Source of the DNA: Pararobbsia alpina
GTDB lineage: Bacteria > Pseudomonadota > Gammaproteobacteria > Burkholderiales > Burkholderiaceae
DNA: 41,747 nucleotides
Direction: 5' to 3'
NCBI RefSeq assembly: GCF_902859895.1
Contig: NZ_CADIKM010000036.1
Location: 1-41,747, forward strand
The translations under genes were made by a program, and so were the position numbers. Positions 24,449 to 32,077 of this stretch are shown here, one piece after another; position 1 is the first letter of the stretch, and the number at the start of each line of letters is the position of its first letter. A model generated the notes under the pieces. That model searched no databases and was not told the origin of the DNA. It was given only the letters and a program-made list of their open reading frames with translations.

Positions 24449-26395
24449 ATGACCATTGGCAGCAGCTACGACTACGCAGCGAAACGCGCCGCGCAACTCG
24501 CCGCGGCAAACCGACTACCTAAGGCACTGCCTTGGGCAGGACGCTATCCGAACCCGCCCGATCTTTCGTTCGACTATCGCCGCCTGGTCGAACAGACCGG
24601 CGGCGTGGCACAGGTCCAGGGCGCCGCGGCGGCGCACAGCATCTGCATCGTCGGCGCGGGCATCGCGGGTCTCACGACGGCGCGGGAGCTCTACCGATGC
24701 GGCTTCACGAACGTGACGATCCTCGAAGCGAGCGACCGGACCGCGGGGCGTCACTACACGATCACCGACGTCGCTGGCCAGGGCCTCCAGACGATGTATT
24801 CGCCGTTCGAGATGGCCGCCATGCGAATGCCCTACTTCAATCTGGAGGGTGAAGCACCCAACGACGGCCGCTCGCTCCTTGCGTACTACGCCAAGGAGTT
24901 CGGTCTTTCGATCCAGGACTTTCCCAATCCCGGCACCCGCTGGGTCAGCTCGACGGGCATCTACCTCGAGGAAGGACTCGTCCAGGGCGATACCACGCCG
25001 GTCATGCAGATCTGGGTGAACGCCGACGGCACCACGCCTCCGCCGACGCCGCAGCTCCAGGCGGTCTACGACAAATGGAAGAAATTCGAGAAGATGATGA
25101 TCGACAAGGTCAGCGAGATCTACGGCTCGGAAGAGTGGGAGGCCATGTGGGACGCCATCGTCGCGACCTATTCGAACACGGCCTTTCGCGCCTTCGTCAA
25201 GGCCGATGCGATCGACGAATGGTCCGCGGCCGACCCCGGAAATTTTGGCGGCCTCGGAATGACCGACGAAGAATCGAACTACTTCTATTCGATCGGGTTC
25301 GGGGACGGCAGCTGGGGCGCCTTCTACGACGTCTGCACCCTCTATCCGCTTCGCACGGCGATCTTCGGATTCGGCAGCCAGTTGCAGCTCATTCACGGCC
25401 GCTATACCCCCGCCGGCGATTTCAACCCGGGGCCCTATGCCGATCTCTCCTTCCTTCCCGACTCGGCCGGCAATTCGTTCGCGGGCCCGCCCTACCGCGG
25501 TGTCCGCTCGTTCGATGACGGCATGCTTTTCCTTCCCGTGCCGGAGCGCGGCCTGTCGTTCTACGACTTCGCCATGCAGCGTTCCGATATGTTCCACACC
25601 AGCACGAGAGTGACGCGACTCGAGAAACAGGCGGACGGCAAGATCCGGGTTGTCTACGACGTCAATGGCATATCCGCCGGTTCGCGAGACTTCGACTCAG
25701 TCGTGGTGACCGTGCCCTCCTGGATCATGGAAGTCGGCATGCAGCTGCAGGGCTTTTCGCAGGAAGCGTTGCCCCAGACGATCACACGCGCATACAAGCA
25801 AGCGCACTGGGAAACCAGTTGCAAGGTGTACGCCCCTATCGACGCAACCTTCTTCACGGATGCCGGCAACAGAATTCCCCCCAATCTCGTGACCGACACC
25901 TTCGTGCACGATGTGTATGCGTACCGGTACAGTGTGGGCGGGTACGAGGTGCCCTGCATCCTGATCAGTTACACATGGGAAGACGATGCCACCAAGCTGG
26001 CCTCCTTCAACGATGTCGAGCTCGTCGACAAATGCATCGCGGAACTCGACCGGATCCTGCTGCGCTCGACCAATATCGGCCAGCCCATTTCGCCGTATAT
26101 CCGCAAGGAGCATGCACGTGTCGTCCGATGGATCACCGAACCCTTGTCCCTCGGTTGCGCAAAGCTCTATCGCGCGGGAACCTATTCGGATGCAATGAGC
26201 CTGCTCGCCTATAACCGGAACACTTCGGCTCAATCGGGCCTGTACTTCGCGGGGGAGTCGTTCTCTGTCGACGCAGGCTGGACCGAGCCCGCCTTGCGAG
26301 GGGCGATCGATACCGTCATCAATCTCTGCGAGAAGACCGGCGCGACATTCAACGGCGGCTTCACCATGGCGGACTACCCGCAGTATCACGTTTGA
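24449..26395 (+). CDS. Flavin-dependent L-amino-acid 2-monooxygenase/oxidase (TMO/PAO/DavB-like)
   Basis: A 648-residue FAD amine-oxidase-fold enzyme. The FAD dinucleotide motif SICIVGAGIAGLTTARELY is at about residues 64-82, and ILEASDRTAGR follows. The MRMPYF block, FPNPGTRW, SYTWEDDATKL and the C-terminal flavin block GLYFAGESFSVDAGW are features shared with tryptophan, phenylalanine and lysine 2-monooxygenases. These enzymes decarboxylate an L-amino acid oxidatively to the next shorter amide (indole-3-acetamide, phenylacetamide, 5-aminovaleramide); some members act as plain oxidases. There is no signal peptide; an N-terminal extension of about 60 residues recalls the phenylalanine enzyme. 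GGGAG lies 6 bp before the ATG. It is divergent from an amide-sensing/amidase operon, which favours the amide-forming reaction. The substrate amino acid is unknown. Confidence 0.85.
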   Translation: MTIGSSYDYAAKRAAQLAAANRLPKALPWAGRYPNPPDLSFDYRRLVEQTGGVAQVQGAAAAHSICIVGAGIAGLTTARELYRCGFTNVTILEASDRTAGRHYTITDVAGQGLQTMYSPFEMAAMRMPYFNLEGEAPNDGRSLLAYYAKEFGLSIQDFPNPGTRWVSSTGIYLEEGLVQGDTTPVMQIWVNADGTTPPPTPQLQAVYDKWKKFEKMMIDKVSEIYGSEEWEAMWDAIVATYSNTAFRAFVKADAIDEWSAADPGNFGGLGMTDEESNYFYSIGFGDGSWGAFYDVCTLYPLRTAIFGFGSQLQLIHGRYTPAGDFNPGPYADLSFLPDSAGNSFAGPPYRGVRSFDDGMLFLPVPERGLSFYDFAMQRSDMFHTSTRVTRLEKQADGKIRVVYDVNGISAGSRDFDSVVVTVPSWIMEVGMQLQGFSQEALPQTITRAYKQAHWETSCKVYAPIDATFFTDAGNRIPPNLVTDTFVHDVYAYRYSVGGYEVPCILISYTWEDDATKLASFNDVELVDKCIAELDRILLRSTNIGQPISPYIRKEHARVVRWITEPLSLGCAKLYRAGTYSDAMSLLAYNRNTSAQSGLYFAGESFSVDAGWTEPALRGAIDTVINLCEKTGATFNGGFTMADYPQYHV

Positions 26396-26432
26396 TCTCC
26401 CTTATTCCAGGTTGATCGTCCTCATTCCAGGC

Positions 26433-27938
26433 TCATTCTGCACGGGGCCTGGAAGCCCCGGTCTCGGCTGGAAGCTCGAAGCGGAATGTCGCTCCTTTTC
26501 CGGCACGCTCGATCAGACGGATCTGACTGTGATGCAGTTCGAGCATCCGGTGCACGATCAACAAGCCGAGGCCGCCGCCACGGCGAGCGCCGGTGCTGAA
26601 AGGACGCTTGAACAATCCGTCGAGCAGCTCGGCCGGAATGCCCGGGCCGCTGTCGCTGACTGTCACCGACACTTTACCGTCCTGATATCCGACATGGACT
26701 TCGATCACGCCGCCCCCGGGCGTATAGCGAAGCGCGTTGTCCAACAAGTTCGTCAGGACGCGCTCGATCATGCCGAGGTCGGCGACGACGGACGGCAACT
26801 GCCGGGGAAAATCCGCCTCCAGCCGCACGCTGCGCGCTTCCGCTGCAAGCTCGAATTTATGAAAGACATCCTGGACGAGGTCAGGCAATGAAAAAGCTTC
26901 AAGGCTCGGCTGCACAAGTCCATGTTCGAGTCGCGCAAGCTCGAAAAGCGCTTGAGCGAGACCCCCGACCTTGCGGCTCTGATCGAGCGCGACGCCAAGA
27001 TAGCGGCGCCGGTCGGCCTCGAGAAGCGAATCGCCCTTCAACGACAGGGTTTCCAGATAGCCGTGCAGCGATGCAAGCGGTGTGCGCAGGTCATGCGAGA
27101 TATTCGCAACGAGCTCACGACGTTCCTGATCCTGGCGGATCAGCTCGCGCCATTGCTCACCGATGCGCAGGGCCATCTGGCCGAACGCCGTCTCGAGCAC
27201 GGCGATTTCGTCGCGGGAGTCGGCCTTCGCGGTGCGCGGCATCACCGGCAATGCCACGGGCTCGGCCTCGGCGTCGAAATGACGCATCGCGCTCGTCAGG
27301 CGGCGCAACGGGCGCGTGATGAGCGCGAAGGCCGTCAGGCCGGCAATCAGGCACAGCAAGGCCACCCACCCAAGTGACCACAACGCGATGCGCAAGCCCT
27401 CGCTCGCCATTCCGCGAGCCGCCAACTGGTCATGGGCTTCGCCGACCAGCACGACATAGATGTAGCCCCGCGGATTCCCGTCTTCTCCGGGCAAGGGCGC
27501 TGCACTGAACACCTTGCGTCCGTCCGCGCTGCGAGGATCGTCGCCGAGGATTGGCAGCGGCGCGCCGTCGATCAGCCGCCGCAGGGGCTCGAGATCGACT
27601 CGATCACGCTTGAGATGACCCTCGGGCGCGTCGTGGCCCTGAATGCGTCCCTCCTTGTCGAGCAAATAGACCTCGACGCTCGGATTGACGATCATCAGGC
27701 GGCTGAAGAACTGACGGATCGCCTCGGGTTTCAAGCCGCCCGCATCCATCAACTGGGCGTCACTGGCGATGTGTTGCGCGAGATCCCTCGACAGTCCCTG
27801 CACGACTTCCATCTCGTGCATATCGTTCGATCTCACCTGCAGCCATGCGGACACACCGCAACATGCAAGCAACAACATGGCAAACACGGCCGACAGACGC
27901 TGGGTCAGGGAAAAACGCCGGGCCAGGCTCAGGTTCAT
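26433..27938 (-). CDS. Sensor histidine kinase
   Basis: A 501-residue membrane kinase. One membrane helix at about 15-32 (LSAVFAMLLLACCGVSAWL), a periplasmic sensor part of about 130 residues, a second helix (WVALLCLIAGLTAFALI), a HAMP linker, and then the kinase core follow. The core has the H-box NISHDLRTPLASLHGYLE with the phosphorylated His, N-box NLLDNALRYTPGG, G1 DSGPGIP and G2 GGGLGLLIV. The ATG at 27938 overlaps the stop of the response regulator gene (ATGA), so the two are co-translated. The signal is unknown. Confidence 0.93.
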   Translation of the reverse strand: MNLSLARRFSLTQRLSAVFAMLLLACCGVSAWLQVRSNDMHEMEVVQGLSRDLAQHIASDAQLMDAGGLKPEAIRQFFSRLMIVNPSVEVYLLDKEGRIQGHDAPEGHLKRDRVDLEPLRRLIDGAPLPILGDDPRSADGRKVFSAAPLPGEDGNPRGYIYVVLVGEAHDQLAARGMASEGLRIALWSLGWVALLCLIAGLTAFALITRPLRRLTSAMRHFDAEAEPVALPVMPRTAKADSRDEIAVLETAFGQMALRIGEQWRELIRQDQERRELVANISHDLRTPLASLHGYLETLSLKGDSLLEADRRRYLGVALDQSRKVGGLAQALFELARLEHGLVQPSLEAFSLPDLVQDVFHKFELAAEARSVRLEADFPRQLPSVVADLGMIERVLTNLLDNALRYTPGGGVIEVHVGYQDGKVSVTVSDSGPGIPAELLDGLFKRPFSTGARRGGGLGLLIVHRMLELHHSQIRLIERAGKGATFRFELPAETGASRPRAE

Positions 27939-28666
27939 GATGCCGCTCCGCCGGCTGCGGCCGGTTCGACCGAGAACTTGTAGCCGCGGCCCCATACCGT
28001 CAGGATGCGCGATGGCTGCGCCGGGTCCGTCTCGATCTTCGCGCGCAGGCGATTGATATGCGTATTGACGGTGTGCTCGTACCCTTCGTGCTGATAGCCC
28101 CAGACCGCATTGAGCAGATCGATCCGCGAGAACACCTTGCCCGGATGCTTCGCGAAGAAATAGAGCAGGTCGAACTCGCGGGGCGTCAGATCGAGAGGCT
28201 TGCCACGCACGGTGACCTCACGCGCGATCGGATCGATCGACAGTCCGCCGGACTCGAGTGTGCCGGCATCGATACGACCGTTGCGCGCCATCGCGTCGAC
28301 ACGCCGCAGCAGGGCCTTCACCCGCGCGACGAGTTCAAGCACCGAGAACGGCTTGGCAAGATAGTCGTCCGCCCCGAGTTCGAGACCGAGGATCCGGTGA
28401 AGCTCACTCGAACGCGCGCTCGTGATGATGATCGGGGTATAGCGCGTCATCGCGCGCGCCCGGCGGCAGATTTCCAGGCCGTCGACGCCAGGCAGCATGA
28501 GATCGAGTATCAGCGCATCCCAGCCGCCCTCCTCGAGCCGGCGCAAACCCTCGTTGCCGTCGGCGCAATGGACGACTTCGTAGCCTTCGTCGCCCAGATG
28601 GAGCTTCAGGAGGTCCGCCATATGGAGGTCGTCTTCGACAATGAGGATACGTTTCGGATGGTCCAT
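27935..28666 (-). CDS. OmpR/PhoB-family response regulator
   Basis: A 243-residue two-domain regulator. The receiver has the acidic pair in LIVEDDLHMADLL, the phosphorylated Asp in ALILDLMLPGVDGLE (about residue 55), Thr/Ser in IIITSARS and Lys in LAKPFS. The C-terminal winged helix has LTPREFDLLYFFAKHPGKVF, VNTHINRLRAKIE and VWGRGYKF. It is the first gene of a pair with the sensor kinase and is divergent from the dipZ-like gene across about 200 bp, so that gene is a natural target candidate. Confidence 0.93.
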   Translation of the reverse strand: MDHPKRILIVEDDLHMADLLKLHLGDEGYEVVHCADGNEGLRRLEEGGWDALILDLMLPGVDGLEICRRARAMTRYTPIIITSARSSELHRILGLELGADDYLAKPFSVLELVARVKALLRRVDAMARNGRIDAGTLESGGLSIDPIAREVTVRGKPLDLTPREFDLLYFFAKHPGKVFSRIDLLNAVWGYQHEGYEHTVNTHINRLRAKIETDPAQPSRILTVWGRGYKFSVEPAAAGGAAS

Positions 28667-28865
28667 CGGCAGTCTTGTGAACGAGAAGTCCTGCAGGTCC
28701 CGCGTCGGATGCCGGATGCCGGATGCCAGGCAAGGCGCAGCGGGTTGCCCCCATTGTCCCGGCTTTCGGCCCAGCGAAGTATCACAATTAGTTTAACTTT
28801 ACGTGAGGACTTCGACACCGCGCGCGCGAGACACTCTGGCCACCTCTCCTAACAGAGTCCAAGCC
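28667..28865. promoter_or_regulatory. Divergent promoter region, with three CGGATGC heptamers
   Basis: CGGATGC is repeated three times head-to-tail at 28706-28726. An AT-rich patch with CAATTAGTTTAACTTTACG lies at about 28785-28803, closer to the dipZ-like gene, and is the likeliest promoter part. A binding site for the neighbouring response regulator is expected here but cannot be pinned down. Confidence 0.4.
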
Positions 28866-30659
28866 ATGCTGATCATTGTCCTCTCCTACCTCGGCGGTGC
28901 ACTCACGATACTGAGTCCGTGCATCCTGCCCGTGCTGCCCTTTGTCTTTTCCCGCGCGGACCAACCGTTCCGGCGCAGCGGGCTCCCCCTGCTGGCCGGC
29001 ATGGCGCTGACCTTCGCGCTCGTGGCCACGCTCGCGGCCGTCGGCGGCGGCTGGGTGGTCCGGGCCAACGAGTATGGCCGCTGGCTGGCGATGGCCCTGC
29101 TCGCGGTCTTCGGCCTCACGCTCTTGCTGCCGAGCTTTGCCGAGCGCCTGACCCGGCCGCTCGTGGTCGCCGGCGACCGCCTCTCACAAATGGCCCAGTC
29201 CCGGAGCCAGACCGACGGCCGGCCGGCGGGTGCCGGCTCGTCGTTCCTGCTCGGCATCGCGACCGGCCTGCTCTGGGCACCCTGCGCGGGCCCGATCCTC
29301 GGCCTCGTGCTGACCGGTGCCGCCCTGCGCGGCGCGAGCGCGGGCACGACCTTGCTACTGCTCGCCTATGCGGCGGGTGCGGCGACATCGTTGGCGATCG
29401 CCTTGCTGATCGGCGGCAAGGTGTTCGCGGCCATGAAGCGTTCGCTCGGCGCGGGCGAGTGGATCCGGCGCGGCCTCGGTGGCGCAATGCTGGCCGGCGT
29501 GGTCGCTATCGGGCTGGGGTTCGACACAGGTGTTCTTGCGCGTGTTTCCACGGTCGCGACAGGCGGCATCGAACAATCGCTCATCGACCGGTTCTCGTCC
29601 CGCACGACGCCCGCCCAGGCGGCCGCCTCGAACACCGGGGCGGCGTCGCAGACGATGATGCGGGTACAACAAGTGGATGCCAGGCCGGCGCTGCCGATCG
29701 AAGGCGAACTGCCTTCGCTGTCCGGCGCGGTGCAATGGCTCAACTCGCCGCCGCTGAGCGCACAGGAACTGCGTGGCAAGGTCGTGCTCGTCGACGTCTG
29801 GACCTACTCGTGCATCAACTGTCTGCGCACGCTGCCCTACGTCAAGGCCTGGGCGCAAAAGTACAAGGACCAGGGCCTCGTCGTGATCGGCGTCCACGCA
29901 CCCGAATTCGCGTTCGAACGCAATGTGGACAACGTCAAGAAAGCGGTTCGCGACCTCGGCATCGACTATCCGGTCGCGATCGACAACAACTATGCGATCT
30001 GGCGCAGCCTCAACAACCAATACTGGCCCGCGCATTACTTCGCCGACGCTCAAGGTCGCATCCGGTACCACCATTTCGGCGAGGGCAACTATGCGGAGTC
30101 GGAACAGGTCATCCAGCAATTGCTGGCCGAGGCGGGCCGCAAGGATGTGTCCAACAACCTGATCGATGCCCATGCCCAAGGTGTGGAGATGGCTGCGGAC
30201 GACGCCGATGTCCAATCGCCCGAAACCTATATCGGCTTCCAGCGTGCCGAGAACTTCGCCTCGGTGGGCGGCGTCAAGGCGGACACGCCGCACGCTTACA
30301 TCGCACCGGCGAAACTCGCGCTCAATCAATGGGGGCTGGCCGGCACATGGAGGGTCGACGGGGAGCAGGCGACGCTCGACAGCTCGCCGGGCCGCATCGT
30401 CTACCGCTTTCACGCACGCGACCTGCATCTCGTGCTGGGTCCGGGCAAGGACGGCAAGCCGGTGCACTTCCGCGTGAGCGTCGATGGCGCGGCACCCGGT
30501 GCATCGCACGGGACGGACACCGCAGAAGATGGCTCGGGCGTGGTGACCGAACAGCGCCTGTACCAGCTCGTCCGTCAGAGCGGCGAGGTCGGCGATCACA
30601 CATTCTCGATCGAGTTTCTCGACGCCGGCGTGCAGGCTTATGCTTTCACGTTCGGCTGA
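28866..30659 (+). CDS. dipZ: DipZ-like protein: CcdA membrane domain fused to thioredoxin and C-terminal domain
   Basis: A 597-residue three-part protein. Residues about 1-225 are a CcdA/DsbD-type membrane domain with its cysteines in LSPCILPVLPFVFS and LWAPCAGPILGLV. Residues about 285-430 are an AhpC/TlpA-like thioredoxin domain with the CxxC in YSCINCLRTLPYVKAW. The rest is the DipZ C-terminal domain (FASVGGVKADTPHAYIAPAK, then the beta-rich tail ending QAYAFTFG). The layout is that of mycobacterial DipZ: electrons from cytosolic thioredoxin cross the membrane to reduce a periplasmic target. I use the ATG at 28866, which puts the first helix at the N-terminus. Confidence 0.9.
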   Translation: MLIIVLSYLGGALTILSPCILPVLPFVFSRADQPFRRSGLPLLAGMALTFALVATLAAVGGGWVVRANEYGRWLAMALLAVFGLTLLLPSFAERLTRPLVVAGDRLSQMAQSRSQTDGRPAGAGSSFLLGIATGLLWAPCAGPILGLVLTGAALRGASAGTTLLLLAYAAGAATSLAIALLIGGKVFAAMKRSLGAGEWIRRGLGGAMLAGVVAIGLGFDTGVLARVSTVATGGIEQSLIDRFSSRTTPAQAAASNTGAASQTMMRVQQVDARPALPIEGELPSLSGAVQWLNSPPLSAQELRGKVVLVDVWTYSCINCLRTLPYVKAWAQKYKDQGLVVIGVHAPEFAFERNVDNVKKAVRDLGIDYPVAIDNNYAIWRSLNNQYWPAHYFADAQGRIRYHHFGEGNYAESEQVIQQLLAEAGRKDVSNNLIDAHAQGVEMAADDADVQSPETYIGFQRAENFASVGGVKADTPHAYIAPAKLALNQWGLAGTWRVDGEQATLDSSPGRIVYRFHARDLHLVLGPGKDGKPVHFRVSVDGAAPGASHGTDTAEDGSGVVTEQRLYQLVRQSGEVGDHTFSIEFLDAGVQAYAFTFG

Positions 30660-30719
30660 AGAGATCCGACTGATTGCCATTAGGCGCGGAGCGGGTGCAA
30701 AGTACTGTGGCATACCGCC

Positions 30720-30850
30720 GCGGCACTAGGCGGTACTAGGCGGCGCTAAGCGGCACTACGCGGCAGCACTATCAGCCAACACTAAACTGGCGTCACTAAG
30801 CGGCGGCACCAAGCACCCACACACCAAGCGGCGTCGCTAAGCGGCGTCGC
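30720..30850. repeat. Degenerate 10-bp tandem repeat (GCGGCACTAA-like)
   Basis: CGGCACTAGG, CGGTACTAGG, CGGCGCTAAG and CGGCACTACG follow each other in register from 30721, then decayed copies continue to about 30850 (GGCGTCACTAAG, AAGCGGCGTCGCTAAGCGGC). The array lies between the convergent dipZ-like gene and the hpnI gene and runs into the last codons and stop of hpnI. Confidence 0.8.
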
Positions 30851-32042
30851 TTTCCTGCATCCCGGGGCGCGGCACGACCGTCATCAGGCCGTCTCCCCTG
30901 ACCTGGAAGCGCGCGCCCCGCCAGGTCACGCGCTTGGACACGAAGCTGGTCAGGAAAATCGCGAAGGACAAGACATCCCACACCGGCATGAGCCAAAGGT
31001 CGCGTGTCGGTTGTCCCAGGGTCCTGTCGACCCCCACCTTGAGTGAGAGCCGGGCCACCAGTGCGCCGAGCACGAAAGCCCAAGCCCAAGCCGTACCGCC
31101 GCACAGGATGCAGCCAAGCACGGCCAGCGCAAACGGATAGGTCAGCGCCGAGCCCAAATGCCCGATTGGATCGATGCTCCGGATCGTACGTGCCCATCGA
31201 AGTTCGTGAGACACCAGCGCAAGCGCCGTGTTCTCGACACAGGCATGCGTGATCGCGAACGACGGCACCGCGACCTTCAGTCCGAGCCCGCGCACCGCTT
31301 CGCCGATCGCATGATCCTCTGCGAGATGGTGCGTGAAGGCATTGAAGCCGCCGATCTGCTCGAGCGTGGCACGCCGCATGGCGATGGTCTGTCCGAAGCA
31401 GGGGCGCGCAAGGCCAAGCGCGAGCCCAATCACCACGCCTGGCAGAAACTGATAGTTGGTCGCCTTGGCGGACATGCGCGGCCAGAACCCGGGATCGGGC
31501 AGGCCCCGATACACGCACGTAACCAGACCGACACCCGGCGCCTGCAATTCGCTCGCGATGCGTCGCAGATAGGTGCTGTCCACGCCGACATCGCTGTCCG
31601 CGAACACGAGCGTGTCATAGGACGCGAGCGGCATCATGTTGAGGATGTTGCTCATCTTACGGTTCGGGCCATACAGCTGTGCATCGACGACCACGGTGAT
31701 GTCCGCTTCCGGATGCAACTCGCGCAGCCGTGCGATCGTATCGAGCGCGGGGTCCGCATGGTCGTGCACGCCGAAGAGGTACTGCACCGGCGCCGGATAG
31801 TCCTGCTCGCAGAAGCTCGCAAGATTGGCCAGCAATGCCAGCTCATGACCATGCAGCGGCTTGACGAGTGTGATCGGCGGAAAGTCCGCGGCCGGGGCCC
31901 CGGCTCGCGAGAAGAAACGGCGCACCAAAACGGCCGCGCAGAAGTTATAGCCGATACCGAAGCCCGCACAGGCGAGGCACAGCACACCGAGCGCCTGCGC
32001 CATGCGATGCGCGGCGATCATTTCGCCACTGTGGGTGATCAT
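30837..32042 (-). CDS. hpnI: Hopanoid biosynthesis glycosyltransferase HpnI
   Basis: A 401-residue membrane-anchored family 2-type glycosyltransferase of the ceramide-glucosyltransferase group. An N-terminal helix (LGVLCLACAGFGIGYNF) precedes the catalytic core: ITLVKPLHGHE, the DSDVGVD motif (about residue 145), the acidic LAEDHAIGE and the SHELRWARTIRSI motif, which is the (Q/R)xxRW equivalent. A C-terminal membrane region follows. HpnI adds N-acetylglucosamine to bacteriohopanetetrol on the way to BHT glucosamine. The start is uncertain: ATG 32042 is used, with GTG 32060 (GGGAA upstream) or ATG 32021 also possible. Its last codons overlap a 10-bp repeat array. Confidence 0.85.
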   Translation of the reverse strand: MITHSGEMIAAHRMAQALGVLCLACAGFGIGYNFCAAVLVRRFFSRAGAPAADFPPITLVKPLHGHELALLANLASFCEQDYPAPVQYLFGVHDHADPALDTIARLRELHPEADITVVVDAQLYGPNRKMSNILNMMPLASYDTLVFADSDVGVDSTYLRRIASELQAPGVGLVTCVYRGLPDPGFWPRMSAKATNYQFLPGVVIGLALGLARPCFGQTIAMRRATLEQIGGFNAFTHHLAEDHAIGEAVRGLGLKVAVPSFAITHACVENTALALVSHELRWARTIRSIDPIGHLGSALTYPFALAVLGCILCGGTAWAWAFVLGALVARLSLKVGVDRTLGQPTRDLWLMPVWDVLSFAIFLTSFVSKRVTWRGARFQVRGDGLMTVVPRPGMQESDAA

Positions 32043-32077
32043 TGAAACCAGGACAGTCACGCCGGTTGTTCCCGAAG

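Noticed and set aside
29355-30713. A 452-codon minus-strand frame opposite the dipZ-like gene
   Set aside because: Shadow; the plus-strand gene has clear CcdA and thioredoxin motifs.
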